A stretch of DNA of 64,000 nt. Source: Glycomyces paridis. Its GTDB lineage: Bacteria > Actinomycetota > Actinomycetes > Mycobacteriales > Micromonosporaceae. Positions 15,829 to 24,550 of this stretch are shown piece after piece. The stretch lies in contig NZ_STGX01000001.1 in NCBI RefSeq assembly GCF_004912155.1, positions 274,741-338,740 on the forward strand, given 5' to 3'. Under the pieces are notes generated by a model, which saw only the letters and a list, made by a program, of their open reading frames with translations, was not told the DNA's origin and made no database searches. A program made the translations under genes and the position numbers. How positions within the stretch are numbered: position 1 is the first letter of the stretch; the number at the start of each line of letters is the position of its first letter.

Positions 15829-16659
15829 GTGATACGGGCGCGTCTCATGCGATGGTTCGTTGCAGTCTTGTTGTGGGATTCAAGAATCGGAATCGGATTC
15901 ACTCGCCCTGAGGCTGCTCGGGCGTTCGGGTGCTCCGATGGAACCATCTACTACTGGGAGAAGGGGGAGCGGCATCCCCGCCCGAGTGAGGTTGCGCAGA
16001 TCGCCCTGACCTACAGGCTGACCGAAAAGGTTAGGCGCTACCTGAAGATGATCTTGGAAAGGAAGGACTCGCAGCGAATCGAGGCGGACCCTCGCCTGCA
16101 CGCTCTGGTCCTGTCGAAGGCCGAGCTCCATTCGGGGTTCATCTTCAAGTACGAGCCGAACCTCATTCCTGGTCCCCTTCAAACTCGTGACTACCACTTC
16201 GGGTACACGCAGAAGGCGGAGGGAACTTCGGACACCGATGCGAATGAGGGGTGGACCTTCAAGCACGGGCGGCAGGTTGGCATCGGCAACCGCAAGGATG
16301 AACCGACGATCCAGTACCTCATCGGCAACAGTGCGATCCTTGGCCTTCGCGACCTGCCTTTGGAGGCCGCCATTGGACAAGTGAATCGCATGCTGGCGGA
16401 CCAGGATCGATCTGGAGTCGAGATCAGAGTCATCGCGAAGTTCCATCGGGGTCGCAATGCTCCATTCGAGATTTTCAAGCCGGGAGGCAGCCGTACGGCA
16501 CCCCCGGTTTTCGTGTACTCCGAGAGCCTCCACGGCAGCTGGTGCATCGAGGAAGATGCCTTGGTTGCCATGTACGATGGGGCCGGTCAAGCCATGTGGC
16601 AACTCGGAATACCGTTGAAGGAGTTCCTCGATGAACACTGCCGTGACCTCCTGGCGTAA
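15829..16659 (+). CDS. XRE-family HTH protein with DUF5753-like domain
   Basis: 276 residues. N-terminal HTH (FTRPEAARAFGCSDGTIYYWEKGERHPRPSEV, residues ~25-60). It is followed by the long DUF5753-type region with YEPNLIPGPLQTRDYH and a C-terminal LGIPLKEFLDEHCRDLL. Such regulators pair with DUF397 proteins in actinomycetes (WhiJ/BldB-like systems), as here. GTG at 15829 has GGGGG upstream; ATG at 15847 is an alternative. Codon use is less G/C-biased than neighbours, suggesting later acquisition. Confidence 0.83.
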   Translation: MIRARLMRWFVAVLLWDSRIGIGFTRPEAARAFGCSDGTIYYWEKGERHPRPSEVAQIALTYRLTEKVRRYLKMILERKDSQRIEADPRLHALVLSKAELHSGFIFKYEPNLIPGPLQTRDYHFGYTQKAEGTSDTDANEGWTFKHGRQVGIGNRKDEPTIQYLIGNSAILGLRDLPLEAAIGQVNRMLADQDRSGVEIRVIAKFHRGRNAPFEIFKPGGSRTAPPVFVYSESLHGSWCIEEDALVAMYDGAGQAMWQLGIPLKEFLDEHCRDLLA

Positions 16660-16981
16660 GAGCACTCGAAGCGGCAGCACCAACTCGTCTGACTGCATCG
16701 AGGTTCGCCGAGCATGGCGTAAGAGCACTCGAAGTGGAAGTACCGACAGCTCCAGCTGCGTCGAGGTTTCACTCTGCACGGACTCAGATGGCTTTCACCT
16801 CAGGGACTCGAAGCTCGGCGACGGCTCTCCGGTCTTCGACCTTCCCCCCGCCGACCTCACGAGCCTCCTGCGCTCGGCGCGCTGCGCCTTAAGACCTCGC
16901 CTCAAACCTCGGATCGTCACGGTCCGTCCGCCAAGCGCGGACGGGCCGTTCTCGTGCCGCCCGCTTCACCCGGCGCAGTAA
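16631..16981 (+). CDS. DUF397-domain protein with duplicated N-terminal motif
   Basis: 116 residues overlapping the XRE gene by 29 bp. The DUF397 signature WRKSTRSGS...C-EV occurs twice, 21 residues apart, followed by one LRDSK and one DLPPADLTSLL segment. Only the first half of the domain is therefore duplicated. DUF397 proteins are small partners of XRE/DUF5753 regulators in antibiotic and development control. The basic C-terminal tail (RPRLKPR onward) overlaps the convergent PPOX gene by 93 bp and may be non-essential run-on. Confidence 0.8.
   Translation: MNTAVTSWRKSTRSGSTNSSDCIEVRRAWRKSTRSGSTDSSSCVEVSLCTDSDGFHLRDSKLGDGSPVFDLPPADLTSLLRSARCALRPRLKPRIVTVRPPSADGPFSCRPLHPAQ
16652..16777 (+). 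repeat. 63-bp tandem duplication inside the DUF397 gene
   Basis: Both copies begin TGGCGTAAGAGCACTCGAAG (16652 and 16715) and remain similar up to GTCGAGGTT. The first copy contains the XRE stop codon TAA (16657-16659); the second reads straight through in the DUF397 frame. Confidence 0.88.
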
Positions 16982-17605
16982 CCAGAGGGTTTCGCGGTAG
17001 GCCTTGTCGAGTCGCCGGTCCTCCTCGGGCCCGGTGCGGTCGACGGCGAGTTGGTCGCTGTAGATCTGGCCGAGGGTGGGCATCCGGGAGCGGTCGGGCC
17101 AGGACTCGTGTCTCCAGAGCCCGGAGCGCATGAAGGCCTTGGCGCAGTGCATGTACGCGGACCGGACCGTGACGACGATGACGCTCAGTGCGGGACTTCC
17201 GTTGACCGCCATCTGTTCGCGAAGCGCCTGGTCGACGGTGACCTTGGCGTCGCCGCTGATGCGGAGCGTCTCGTTCATGCCTGGGATGACGAAGAGCAAC
17301 CCGATCGAGGGGTTGACGATCAGGTTCTCGAGGGTGTCGAGCCGGTTGTTGCCGGGGCGGTCGGGGATCGCGATGGTGCGCTCGTCCAGGACGATCGCGA
17401 AGCCCGGCTTGTCGCCCCTGGGAGGCACGTCGGCGCGACCGGCGCGGTCGGAGGAGCCGATGACCACGAACGGGCTGCGTGCGATGAAGGACCGGCAGTG
17501 GCCGTCGAGCCGGTCGAGTTCCTTGCGCACTGCGACGTCCGAGGGGTCGGGGACCTTGTAGACCGAGCGCAGTTCTTCATGCGTGCTGAGGTATTCCACG
17601 AACAA
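16889..17605 (-). CDS. PPOX-type FMN-dependent flavoprotein (MSMEG_1061-like)
   Basis: A 238-residue pyridoxamine-5'-phosphate-oxidase-like split-barrel protein. Motifs are FVVIGSSDRAGRADVPPRGDKPGF, IAIPDRPGNNRLDTLENLIVNPSIGLLFVIPG and SAYMHCAKAFMRSGLW, all typical of the MSMEG_1061 subgroup that binds FMN. It probably catalyses an oxidoreductase or haem-degrading-type reaction; the substrate is unknown. The 3' end overlaps the DUF397 gene. Divergent from the alpha/beta hydrolase gene, with a 242-bp intergenic region between them. Confidence 0.87.
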   Translation of the reverse strand: MFVEYLSTHEELRSVYKVPDPSDVAVRKELDRLDGHCRSFIARSPFVVIGSSDRAGRADVPPRGDKPGFAIVLDERTIAIPDRPGNNRLDTLENLIVNPSIGLLFVIPGMNETLRISGDAKVTVDQALREQMAVNGSPALSVIVVTVRSAYMHCAKAFMRSGLWRHESWPDRSRMPTLGQIYSDQLAVDRTGPEEDRRLDKAYRETLWLLRRVKRAARERPVRAWRTDRDDPRFEARS

Positions 17606-17847
17606 CTCCCGATCTAACTGAAACTGTTTCCATCGTCGGCCGCATCAAAGTGCAGTTCAAGCGGATGATAGATCACGACTTGCCGAGAATACAGAAAAAC
17701 TTTCTGAAAGTCTACGTCGAATGCAGCGCTACGAGGTTCCCAAAAGTCTCCGGGCGGCCCGAGCGCGTCGGCGACCATCTCCGAGGTGACTCGCCTTCTG
17801 TGACATTTGTTCAAGACGGGGTTCCAGCGCAGGGTCATCATCGGGAG

Positions 17848-18654
17848 ATGATCGAGAGTGAAACTGCGCATCTGCAAGGGATGCATGTGGTCCAGGCCGG
17901 TCCGCGCGAGGCGCCTCCGGTGCTGCTCATCCACGGTTCGGGTGCGTCGGGTGCCTTCTGGGGGCCGGTGGTGCCGGGGCTCGCCGAGCGCCGTCGCGTC
18001 GTGCGGATCGACCTTCCCGGGTGCGGGCAGTCGCCGCCCGCGGCCTCGTACGAGGTTACCGCGCAAGCGGACAGGGTCGCGGCGCTGCTCGATGAGCTCG
18101 GGCTCGCCGATGTCGATGTGGTCGGGCATTCGAGCGGCGGGTATGTCGCCACGGCGTTGGCGGGTCGCCGCGCCGACCTCGTGCGGTCGCTCGTCTTGAT
18201 GAGCACGGGCCCGAGTCCCGATGCGCTGCTGCCGCAACCGGCCATCCTCAAGCTCATGCTCGCCCCGCCGTTCGGGCCGCTGCTGTGGCCGCGCCGATCG
18301 GACGCGATGATCCGCAAGGGCATCAACGCGACCGCCGCGAAGGCGGTGGAGCTTCCCGAGGAACTGATCGCGGGCGTCCGGAACATCCCGTACCGCGCCT
18401 TCCGGACCCTGCTCGCCTGCAACGGCGCGTACCTCGCCGAGCGGGCCATGCCCGAACGGCTCGCGGCGCTCGACGTCCCGGTCTTCGTGATCTTCGGCGA
18501 CGCCGACCCCCGTTGGGAGCCTTCGTCGGCGCGCGACTACGAGCCGGTGGCGGGCCGCATCGCGATGCTGCCAGGTGTCGGGCACCTGCCCGCGCTCGAA
18601 GCGCCGGAAGCGACCCTCGACCTTCTGCTGGCCTTCACTGGGGCGGAACTCTGA
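17848..18654 (+). CDS. Alpha/beta-hydrolase
   Basis: About 268 residues. HGSGASGAFWGPVVPGL is the oxyanion-hole region, GHSSGG the nucleophile elbow, and IFGDADP and GVGHLPALEAP carry the acid and base. A typical esterase/lactonase-like fold with a small cap (residues ~130-185). The ATG at 17848 is chosen because upstream in-frame sequence is unlike the family; the ribosome-binding site is weak. Substrate unknown. The AraC regulator gene follows 38 bp later with its own promoter. Confidence 0.85.
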   Translation: MIESETAHLQGMHVVQAGPREAPPVLLIHGSGASGAFWGPVVPGLAERRRVVRIDLPGCGQSPPAASYEVTAQADRVAALLDELGLADVDVVGHSSGGYVATALAGRRADLVRSLVLMSTGPSPDALLPQPAILKLMLAPPFGPLLWPRRSDAMIRKGINATAAKAVELPEELIAGVRNIPYRAFRTLLACNGAYLAERAMPERLAALDVPVFVIFGDADPRWEPSSARDYEPVAGRIAMLPGVGHLPALEAPEATLDLLLAFTGAEL

Positions 18655-18692
18655 AGGGCCGGGCGCCGTCTCGAGCGGCCTAGACTGGAGTC

Positions 18693-19550
18693 ATGCAGTC
18701 GGCCGGGGCTCCACTCGACTGGGCGCGGGCGAACATCGCGGTCCCGCCCCCGTCGCTCCGGCTGCCGGGCATCAGCATGGCGGGCTTCGGTTTCAACGCG
18801 CCCGCGCAGGTCGACATCGCGATGGTCGCCCATCCTTCCGTGACCGTGCTCATCGACTTGAGCGATGACGAGGGCGCAGTCTTCGACGCCGCCGGGCGTC
18901 GCCGTCGCGGCAGCGTCGCCATCGGGCTCGCGCCGGGGGAGGTCAGGGCGGCCGGGCGCGGATCGGCCGCATGTCTTCAGATCCGGCTCGGACCCGTCGC
19001 GGCGGCGTCGGTGCTCGGCGAGTCGGGCGCGCTGAGCGGGACGCTCGTGCCACTGGCCGACCTGTGGGGCCGTGAGGCCGAACAGGCCGAGGAGCGGCTG
19101 CGCGCCGCCCCGTCGTGGCAGAAGCGGTTCGCGATCGCGACCGACCTGCTCGGCCGGAGGATGGACGAGCGCCCGCCCGTCGACCGGGAGGTGGCCCACG
19201 CCTGGCGGCGCACGCTCGATTCACAAGGGCGCGTTCGGGTCGAGAGCCTTGCGGCCGAGGTCGGCTGGAGTCGCAAGCGCCTGTGGTCGCGATTCCGAAC
19301 CCAGCTCGGCATCAGCCCCAAGCACGCGGCCCGGCTCGTCCGGTTCGACCGCGCCGCGCACCTCCTCGCGGAAGGGCGGCCCGCCGGGGGCGTCGCCGCC
19401 GAAAGCGGCTACGCCGACCAGTCGCATCTGCACCGCGAGGTCAAGGCGTTCACGGGCCTGACGCCCACCGCCGTCGCCGACGCGCCCTGGCTCGCGATCG
19501 ACCACATCGCCTGGCCCGCAACGACACCGATGCGTCAACTGCCGCGATGA
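18693..19550 (+). CDS. AraC-family transcriptional regulator
   Basis: 285 residues. An N-terminal ~150-residue sensing domain precedes the double-HTH DNA-binding domain at the C-terminus: VESLAAEVGWSRKRLWSRFRTQLGISPKHAARLVRFDRA, then GYADQSHLHREVKAFTGLTP. TAGACT (18681-18686) six bases before the ATG indicates a leaderless transcript. It may control the hydrolase gene upstream, from proximity only. Confidence 0.9.
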   Translation: MQSAGAPLDWARANIAVPPPSLRLPGISMAGFGFNAPAQVDIAMVAHPSVTVLIDLSDDEGAVFDAAGRRRRGSVAIGLAPGEVRAAGRGSAACLQIRLGPVAAASVLGESGALSGTLVPLADLWGREAEQAEERLRAAPSWQKRFAIATDLLGRRMDERPPVDREVAHAWRRTLDSQGRVRVESLAAEVGWSRKRLWSRFRTQLGISPKHAARLVRFDRAAHLLAEGRPAGGVAAESGYADQSHLHREVKAFTGLTPTAVADAPWLAIDHIAWPATTPMRQLPR

Positions 19551-19783
19551 CCCGCGCACGGCCCGACCGCCGCCGCGATGAACCGCGTGCGGTCCGACCG
19601 CGAGCCTCCGTGACCGCCCCGCGCGGAGCCGTGGCCGCCGATCCTCGCGACGACCGGACGGCGCCGCCTTCCCCGATCCTCGCGACGACTGGCGGGCACC
19701 GCCTTCCCAACCGACTCGGCGGACCGGTCCGCTCCGAACCCGCCTCGCCTCCGAACCTCGCCGGATTCGGCTACGGTCAGTCC

Positions 19784-20248
19784 ATGAGCATCAGCCACGA
19801 GCCGCCCGCCTACACGTGCCCGTTCTGCGAACGCCTGGCGGGCAAGGCCGACGAACTCTCCGGCCCCGAGGACATGGTGCGGCGCACCGAGGACGCGGCG
19901 GCGTTCATCTCGCCGCGCTGGTGGCCCAACAACCTCGGCCATGTGCTCGTCGTCCCCACCGGCCACCACGAGAACCTCTACTCGATCCCCGCCGACGCCT
20001 ACCGCGGCCTCGGCGACCTGGTGCGCGAGGTCGCCATCGCGATCCGCGAGACCTACGGCTGCGACGGCGTCTCCACCCGCCAGCACAACGAACCCGCCGG
20101 CGACCAGGACGTCTGGCACCTCCACACCCACGTCTTCCCCCGCTACACGGGCGACCGCCTCTACGAGTCCAAGGCCCGATCCGGCTGGGCCACACCCGAA
20201 GAGCGTCAGGTCTACGCCCGGCGCCTACGGGCCTACTTCGACGCCTGA
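19784..20248 (+). CDS. HIT-family protein
   Basis: 154 residues. A zinc-type Cys pair (CPFCERL) precedes the HIT fold, and the active-site triad is HLHTHVFPR near residue 113. HIT proteins hydrolyse or transfer nucleotides (AppppA, AMP-lysine and similar). The ATG at 19784 follows TACGGT and six bases, so probably leaderless; longer in-frame codons upstream belong to non-coding DNA. Monocistronic. Confidence 0.92.
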   Translation: MSISHEPPAYTCPFCERLAGKADELSGPEDMVRRTEDAAAFISPRWWPNNLGHVLVVPTGHHENLYSIPADAYRGLGDLVREVAIAIRETYGCDGVSTRQHNEPAGDQDVWHLHTHVFPRYTGDRLYESKARSGWATPEERQVYARRLRAYFDA

Positions 20249-20384
20249 ACCGACCGCCGACCCGTTCGACCGCGCCGGGAGCCGGGCACCCGGCGGAAGC
20301 CTTCGAGCCGAGCCTGAACCGACCACCGACCCGATCGACCGCACCAAGGGCCGGGCGCCTGCCGGCCGCTCGCGGCGGTAGCCT
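20246..20384 (+). repeat. 69-bp-period direct duplication
   Basis: TGAACCGACCRCCGACCCGWTCGACCGC occurs at 20246 and 20315, each followed further on by AGCCTTCGRGCCGAGC. The first copy begins with the HIT stop codon. Confidence 0.7.
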
Positions 20385-20420
20385 TCGGGCCGAGCGCGAA
20401 GGAGCCGCTGTGAGCCGTCC

Positions 20421-20873
20421 GTGTTGACCATTACCGCCTCCACCCTCGACGCCGCCGCGAACGGCTACTTCACTGGGTGCCTGCGGTTCCCCGACGGCGA
20501 AGTCGAGTACTTCAGGTCTTCGCTCGGCCATTGGAGCGTCGAGCGGTATGCGGCGAGTTGGCGGGCGCAGTTCGCGGCATTGCGCCGTGGAGCATCAGTC
20601 GCGGTGCTGTTCACCGGCGTCGAGGACCCGCGCTCGGCGAACTTCGTCACGGGTTGGGTGGTCTACCGGCCCGGCGACGGGTTCCTGTATCTCCAGGAAC
20701 GGCTCTTCCTAGACTCTCAGCTCCCGGTCGGCTGGGAGCTGCGCGACCTCGGTCGAACGGTAGGGGAGCGCACCACGGTCACCGAGGACGGCCATGCGGT
20801 CGCCGAGTGGCGGGTCCGGCTCGCCGACATCGATCCGCAGCGGACCGTGGTGGTCACCGGCGGCGTGATCTGA
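20421..20873 (+). CDS. Hypothetical protein, CdiI-immunity-like
   Basis: 150 residues, GTG start. The pattern ERYAASWRAQFAALRRGASVAVLFTGVEDP...GWVVYRPGD and ERTTVTEDGHAVAEWRVRLADI resembles small actinobacterial proteins annotated as contact-dependent-inhibition immunity (CdiI-type). I cannot confirm the family by eye, and no toxin gene sits beside it. No signal peptide or membrane segment. A possible -10 TAGCCT lies about 35 bp upstream; the AAGGAG present is rather far from the start. Confidence 0.6.
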   Translation: MLTITASTLDAAANGYFTGCLRFPDGEVEYFRSSLGHWSVERYAASWRAQFAALRRGASVAVLFTGVEDPRSANFVTGWVVYRPGDGFLYLQERLFLDSQLPVGWELRDLGRTVGERTTVTEDGHAVAEWRVRLADIDPQRTVVVTGGVI

Positions 20874-20918
20874 GCCCGCCGCAGCCCGTCGCGGCGGCGC
20901 TTCCGACCAGGTGTGCTG

Positions 20919-21527
20919 TCACCTGACCTCCGACTCCGTTCGTGGCCAGGCGTTCATCGCCAAATCGGCGACCGCGCGGAGGTCGCCGGCCGTCGCGCCG
21001 TCCTGTGCCGAGCGGGACATGCCACGTACGACGGCGGCGATGAAGTCGGCGAGGGCGTCGGTGTCGGTGTCGGCGGGAAGCTCGCGGTTCGCGACGCCGT
21101 CGCGGAGGCGCTCGGCGACGGCGTCGCGTGACTTGAGGCGGATCGCCCGCAGCTCGTCCTCGACCTCGGCGGCGTCGGGGCCGTGGTTGACGGCGCCGGA
21201 AATGACCAGGCACCCGGGCGGGTGGGCCGGGTCGGTGTAGTTGGCGGCAATCTCGCGGAGCATCCGCGCGATCGCGGCGCGGGCGGTGGGCTCCTCGGCG
21301 AGCGCCGCACCGGGGAAGGCGCCGTAGGTGTCCTGGTAGCGGGCGACGGCCTCGCCGAAGAGGCGGCGCTTGTCGCCGAAGGCGGCGTAGAGGCTGGCGG
21401 GGCGCACGCCCATCGCCTCGGTGAGCGCGGCGATCGAGGCGGGCTCGTAGCCGTGCCGCCAGAACACGCGCAGGGCCGCTTCGAGCGCCGCGTCTCGGTC
21501 GAACGACCTGGGCCTTCCTCTGGTCAC
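20919..21527 (-). CDS. TetR/AcrR-family transcriptional regulator
   Basis: 202 residues. [46 protein letters not shown]. The ligand domain contains the [10 protein letters not shown] segment typical of the TetR subgroup that controls SDR or reductase genes. GTG start at 21527 with TACAAT (21534-21539) six bases upstream and TTGAAC as -35: a strong leaderless promoter overlapped by an operator. Divergent from the SDR gene it almost certainly regulates. Confidence 0.92.
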   Translation of the reverse strand: MTRGRPRSFDRDAALEAALRVFWRHGYEPASIAALTEAMGVRPASLYAAFGDKRRLFGEAVARYQDTYGAFPGAALAEEPTARAAIARMLREIAANYTDPAHPPGCLVISGAVNHGPDAAEVEDELRAIRLKSRDAVAERLRDGVANRELPADTDTDALADFIAAVVRGMSRSAQDGATAGDLRAVADLAMNAWPRTESEVR

Positions 21528-21533
21528 GCACCC

Positions 21534-21599
21534 ATTGTATAGCGATCGTTCAAGAATCTGGTAGCCTCGTGCCGACCTCATTCTTGAACGATCACTCAA
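21534..21599. promoter_or_regulatory. Divergent promoter with mirror-image TetR operators
   Basis: TTGAACGATCACTCAA (21584-21599) and, on the other strand, TTGAACGATCGCTATA (21538-21553) form an inverted pair. ATTCTTGAACGATC is shared exactly. Each half is itself a TTGA...GATC...TCAA palindrome. One covers the regulator's -10 box; the other lies just upstream of the SDR ribosome-binding site. Confidence 0.82.
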
Positions 21600-21612
21600 T
21601 AAAGGAGTTCCC

Positions 21613-22368
21613 ATGTTCAGCCTCTCCGGCAAGACCGCGCTCGTCACCGGCGCCAGCCGCGGCATCGGCCGGGCCGTCGCCGTCGAACTGGGCCGCGCCG
21701 GCGCCTGCGTCGCCGTCCACTACGGGGCGAACGCCCAGGCCGCCAAGGAGACCGTCGCCGCGATCGAATCAGCCGGCGGCAGCGCCTTCACCCTCCGAGC
21801 CGACCTCGCCGAGCCCGGCGCGGCCGACCTCCTCATCGACGCCCTCGCCGCGGAACTGCGCGGGGCCCCGCTCGACATCCTCGTCAACAACGCCGGGATC
21901 GGCGCCTACGGCGGCATCGCCGAGGTGAGCGAGGCGGACTACGACCGGGTCTTCGCCGTCAACACGAAGGCCCTGTTCCTCGTCACCCGAAAGGCGCTGG
22001 CGCTCATGCCCGACGGCGGGCGCATCGTCAACACCGGCTCGGGCGTCACCCGCATCGCCTTCCCCGAGGGCATCGCCTACGCGATGACGAAGGGCGCGGT
22101 CGACGCGTTCACGCTCGCCCTCGCCGCCGAGCTCGGCCCGCGCGGGATCACCGTGAACACGGTCGCGCCGGGCATCGTCGACACCGATGTGAACGCGTCC
22201 TGGTTGCGGGGCAACGAGGAAGCGCACGCGGTCGCGGCCTCGCGGGCCGCGCTCGGGCGGGTCGGGCTCCCCGAGGACGTGGCCGGACCGGTCCTGTTCC
22301 TCGTCTCGGAGGCGGGTCGCTGGACCACCGGTCAGGTCATCGACGCGACCGGCGGCTCCAACCTGTAG
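21613..22368 (+). CDS. SDR-family oxidoreductase (3-oxoacyl-ACP reductase-like)
   Basis: 251 residues, classical [11 protein letters not shown] at 12-19, NNAGIGAYG, catalytic Y156/K160 in [11 protein letters not shown], and C-terminal [14 protein letters not shown]. The ATG has AAAGGAG upstream. Under control of the divergent TetR gene. This reductase-TetR pairing is common in electrophile or quinone response, but the substrate is not known. Confidence 0.92.
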   Translation: MFSLSGKTALVTGASRGIGRAVAVELGRAGACVAVHYGANAQAAKETVAAIESAGGSAFTLRADLAEPGAADLLIDALAAELRGAPLDILVNNAGIGAYGGIAEVSEADYDRVFAVNTKALFLVTRKALALMPDGGRIVNTGSGVTRIAFPEGIAYAMTKGAVDAFTLALAAELGPRGITVNTVAPGIVDTDVNASWLRGNEEAHAVAASRAALGRVGLPEDVAGPVLFLVSEAGRWTTGQVIDATGGSNL

Positions 22369-22536
22369 CGGGCATCTTGGACGGACGGCCGCGGGGCTCC
22401 GCGGCGGAGCCCCCTCGCAGGGCTCCATCGACCCCGGTTGGCGGTTGACTACGGTGCGTCCCGACTGCGATACTCGGCGCCCCTGGTTTTCCCTATGGGG
22501 ACCGGCCGTTCGGCCGTCCTGGAGCGAGGCGATGGC

Positions 22537-23676
22537 ATGGCGACTATTGAGGAGCACCGCGAGGAATGGTTCCAGATCCTCGACGAATACCCCGATGACG
22601 AGAAGCCCGACCCGGAGAACCGCCTCGCCGTCGAGACCTCCTGCTCCGGCTTCCTCGGCAACATGTGGACGCGCGCGACGATGCCCGAGGTGCAGGGCGT
22701 GTCACTGCCGGAGCTGGAGATGGTGTTCATCCACTACTACCTCCAGAAGGGCGACGCGTTCTCGGCCGCGATGCTCGCGGCGATGACGGAGCTGGCCGAC
22801 GCCCCCGGCGGGCGCCGCGCGGCGGCCAAAGGCGTTGAGCGCCTTGCCGAGACGGGCGTGCCCGTGCCGTCCTGGTATGGCGAGGAGGTCACGCTCGGCG
22901 AATGCTGGAAGGCCGGGGACCACTACGGGGACCAGCTGACCTACTTCTGCTCGTTCCGCGCGCCCAGCGGCGACCATGCGCTGTCGTTCACAGTGGACTA
23001 TTCGGAGTACCACTTCGACATGGTCGTGGACTGCGACTCGACGGACGACATCGAACGCCTGCTCGAGCTCCACCGCGACCGGAACGCGAAGTTCGCCGAC
23101 CGCCTGTTCGTGCCCGTCCAGGCCGACCCCGCCGAGCTCAACCCGGGCACGAAGCGCTCCTTCGAGGACTGGGACATCTTCTGCGTCGAAGGCGACGCCT
23201 CGCGCCTCGCGCCGCGGTTCCTCATGCTCCGCGAGTTGTGGAAGGCCCGGATGCGGTTGCTGCCGCAGATCGAGCCCGACGAGATCCGCATGCCCACCGA
23301 CGACGAGCTGTCGCTGTTCGCCTCCGGGTTCGTCAACCACATCCTGGGGAAGATCGCGCTGCGCGCCGAGCACTTCGAGGCGATCCAGGAGCTCTGCTGG
23401 TTCCACGGCGTCAACGGCCCCAGGGTGAGTCCGATCCGGGCGTACGTGTTCCTGGAGCGGTACATGCCCGCCAAGTACGAGCCCGGCGACCCGGTCGTGG
23501 CAGCCGTGGGGGAGCTGTACGTCCCGTTCCTGCGCTGGGCCGCCTCGGCGACCGAGCTGCGTCCCGAGGCTTGGCCGTACTTCAAGTACAAGACCGAGAA
23601 ACTCCTTGAGGCGTACCCGAACTGGAGCGCCAAGGACCCCGACTGCGCCCGCATCCCCAGGCCCAGGTCCCTCTGA
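22537..23676 (+). CDS. Hypothetical protein, 379 aa
   Basis: Not recognised. A soluble, acidic 379-residue protein with many aromatic residues, e.g. SFTVDYSEYHFDMVVDCDSTDDIERLLELHRDRNAKFADRLF and WAASATELRPEAWPYFKYKTEKLLEAYPNWS. No transmembrane, signal or repeat features. The ATG at 22537 has GAGCGAGG upstream, and coding bias is strong throughout, so the gene is real. It ends at a terminator shared with the ABC exporter genes. Confidence 0.82.
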   Translation: MATIEEHREEWFQILDEYPDDEKPDPENRLAVETSCSGFLGNMWTRATMPEVQGVSLPELEMVFIHYYLQKGDAFSAAMLAAMTELADAPGGRRAAAKGVERLAETGVPVPSWYGEEVTLGECWKAGDHYGDQLTYFCSFRAPSGDHALSFTVDYSEYHFDMVVDCDSTDDIERLLELHRDRNAKFADRLFVPVQADPAELNPGTKRSFEDWDIFCVEGDASRLAPRFLMLRELWKARMRLLPQIEPDEIRMPTDDELSLFASGFVNHILGKIALRAEHFEAIQELCWFHGVNGPRVSPIRAYVFLERYMPAKYEPGDPVVAAVGELYVPFLRWAASATELRPEAWPYFKYKTEKLLEAYPNWSAKDPDCARIPRPRSL

Positions 23677-23691
23677 ACGACGAGACGACGA

Positions 23692-23724
23692 CGCGGGCGG
23701 ATCGCGACTTGCGATCCGCCCGCG
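23692..23724. terminator. Bidirectional hairpin terminator
   Basis: A 14-base stem (CGCGGGCGGATCGC and complement) with loop GACTT, between the convergent unknown gene and the ABC permease. Confidence 0.85.
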
Positions 23725-23734
23725 TCAGCGCGCT

Positions 23735-24520
23735 TTAGCGCTTGTTGAACTTCTTCTTCGCGATCACGTACCCGAGCAGCGCCAGCGCCAGCGACCACGC
23801 GACCGTGAGGGCCAGCTCCTTGCCCTCGACCGCCGTGCCGGAGAGCAGGCTGCGGGTCACCTCGATGAACGGGGTGAAGGGCTGGTACTCGGCGAAGTAG
23901 CGGACCACCGTCGGCATCGAGTCGGTGGGCACGAAGCCCGAGCCGAGGAAGGGCAGGAGGATGAGGAACATCGGCGTGTTCGAGGCGGTCTCGACGCTGT
24001 CGGCGGCCATGCCGAGGGCGACGGTGAGCCAGATGAGGCCGAAGCCGATCAGGGCGATCACGCCGACCAGGGCCAGCCAGTCCAGCGCCGACGCCTCGGG
24101 GCGGTAGCCGATCGCCATCGCGACGCCGAGCACCGCCGCGACGCAGATGAACACCTGGATCATCGCGCCGAGCACGTGTCCGGTCAGGACCGAGACGCGG
24201 GCGATCGACATGGTGCGGAAGCGGTCGATGATGCCCTGGGTCATGTCCATCGCCACCCCGATCGCGGTGCCCTGCACGACCGCCGCGATCGAGGAGATGA
24301 GGATGCCGGGGGTCACGTAGAACAGGTAGGCGTCGCGGCCGCCGGTGACGCCGCCGAGCCCGTTGCCGAGCGTCCCGCCGAAGACGTAGACGAACAGCAG
24401 GAGCAGGACGACCGGCATGCCCACGAGCATGATCGTCAGGGACGGGTAGCGCTGCATGTGCTTGATCTGGCGGCGCAGCATGGTCCCGGTGTCGGACAGG
24501 GAGTAGGCGAGGGTGCTCAT
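23735..24520 (-). CDS. ABC-2 type transporter permease (DrrB-like)
   Basis: 261 residues with six hydrophobic segments. LTIMLVGMPVVLLLLFVYVFGG is the first, and a DrrB-like loop MDMTQGIIDRFRTMSIARVSVLTGHVLG precedes the second pair. Membrane half of a daunorubicin-resistance-type exporter. It follows the ATPase gene by 30 bp, with a GGAG ribosome-binding site in between. Substrate is unknown; drug, lipid or peptide efflux are possible. Confidence 0.92.
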   Translation of the reverse strand: MSTLAYSLSDTGTMLRRQIKHMQRYPSLTIMLVGMPVVLLLLFVYVFGGTLGNGLGGVTGGRDAYLFYVTPGILISSIAAVVQGTAIGVAMDMTQGIIDRFRTMSIARVSVLTGHVLGAMIQVFICVAAVLGVAMAIGYRPEASALDWLALVGVIALIGFGLIWLTVALGMAADSVETASNTPMFLILLPFLGSGFVPTDSMPTVVRYFAEYQPFTPFIEVTRSLLSGTAVEGKELALTVAWSLALALLGYVIAKKKFNKR

Positions 24521-24550
24521 CGGAAGGTCTCCTTCAAGGGTTTCGGGCGG

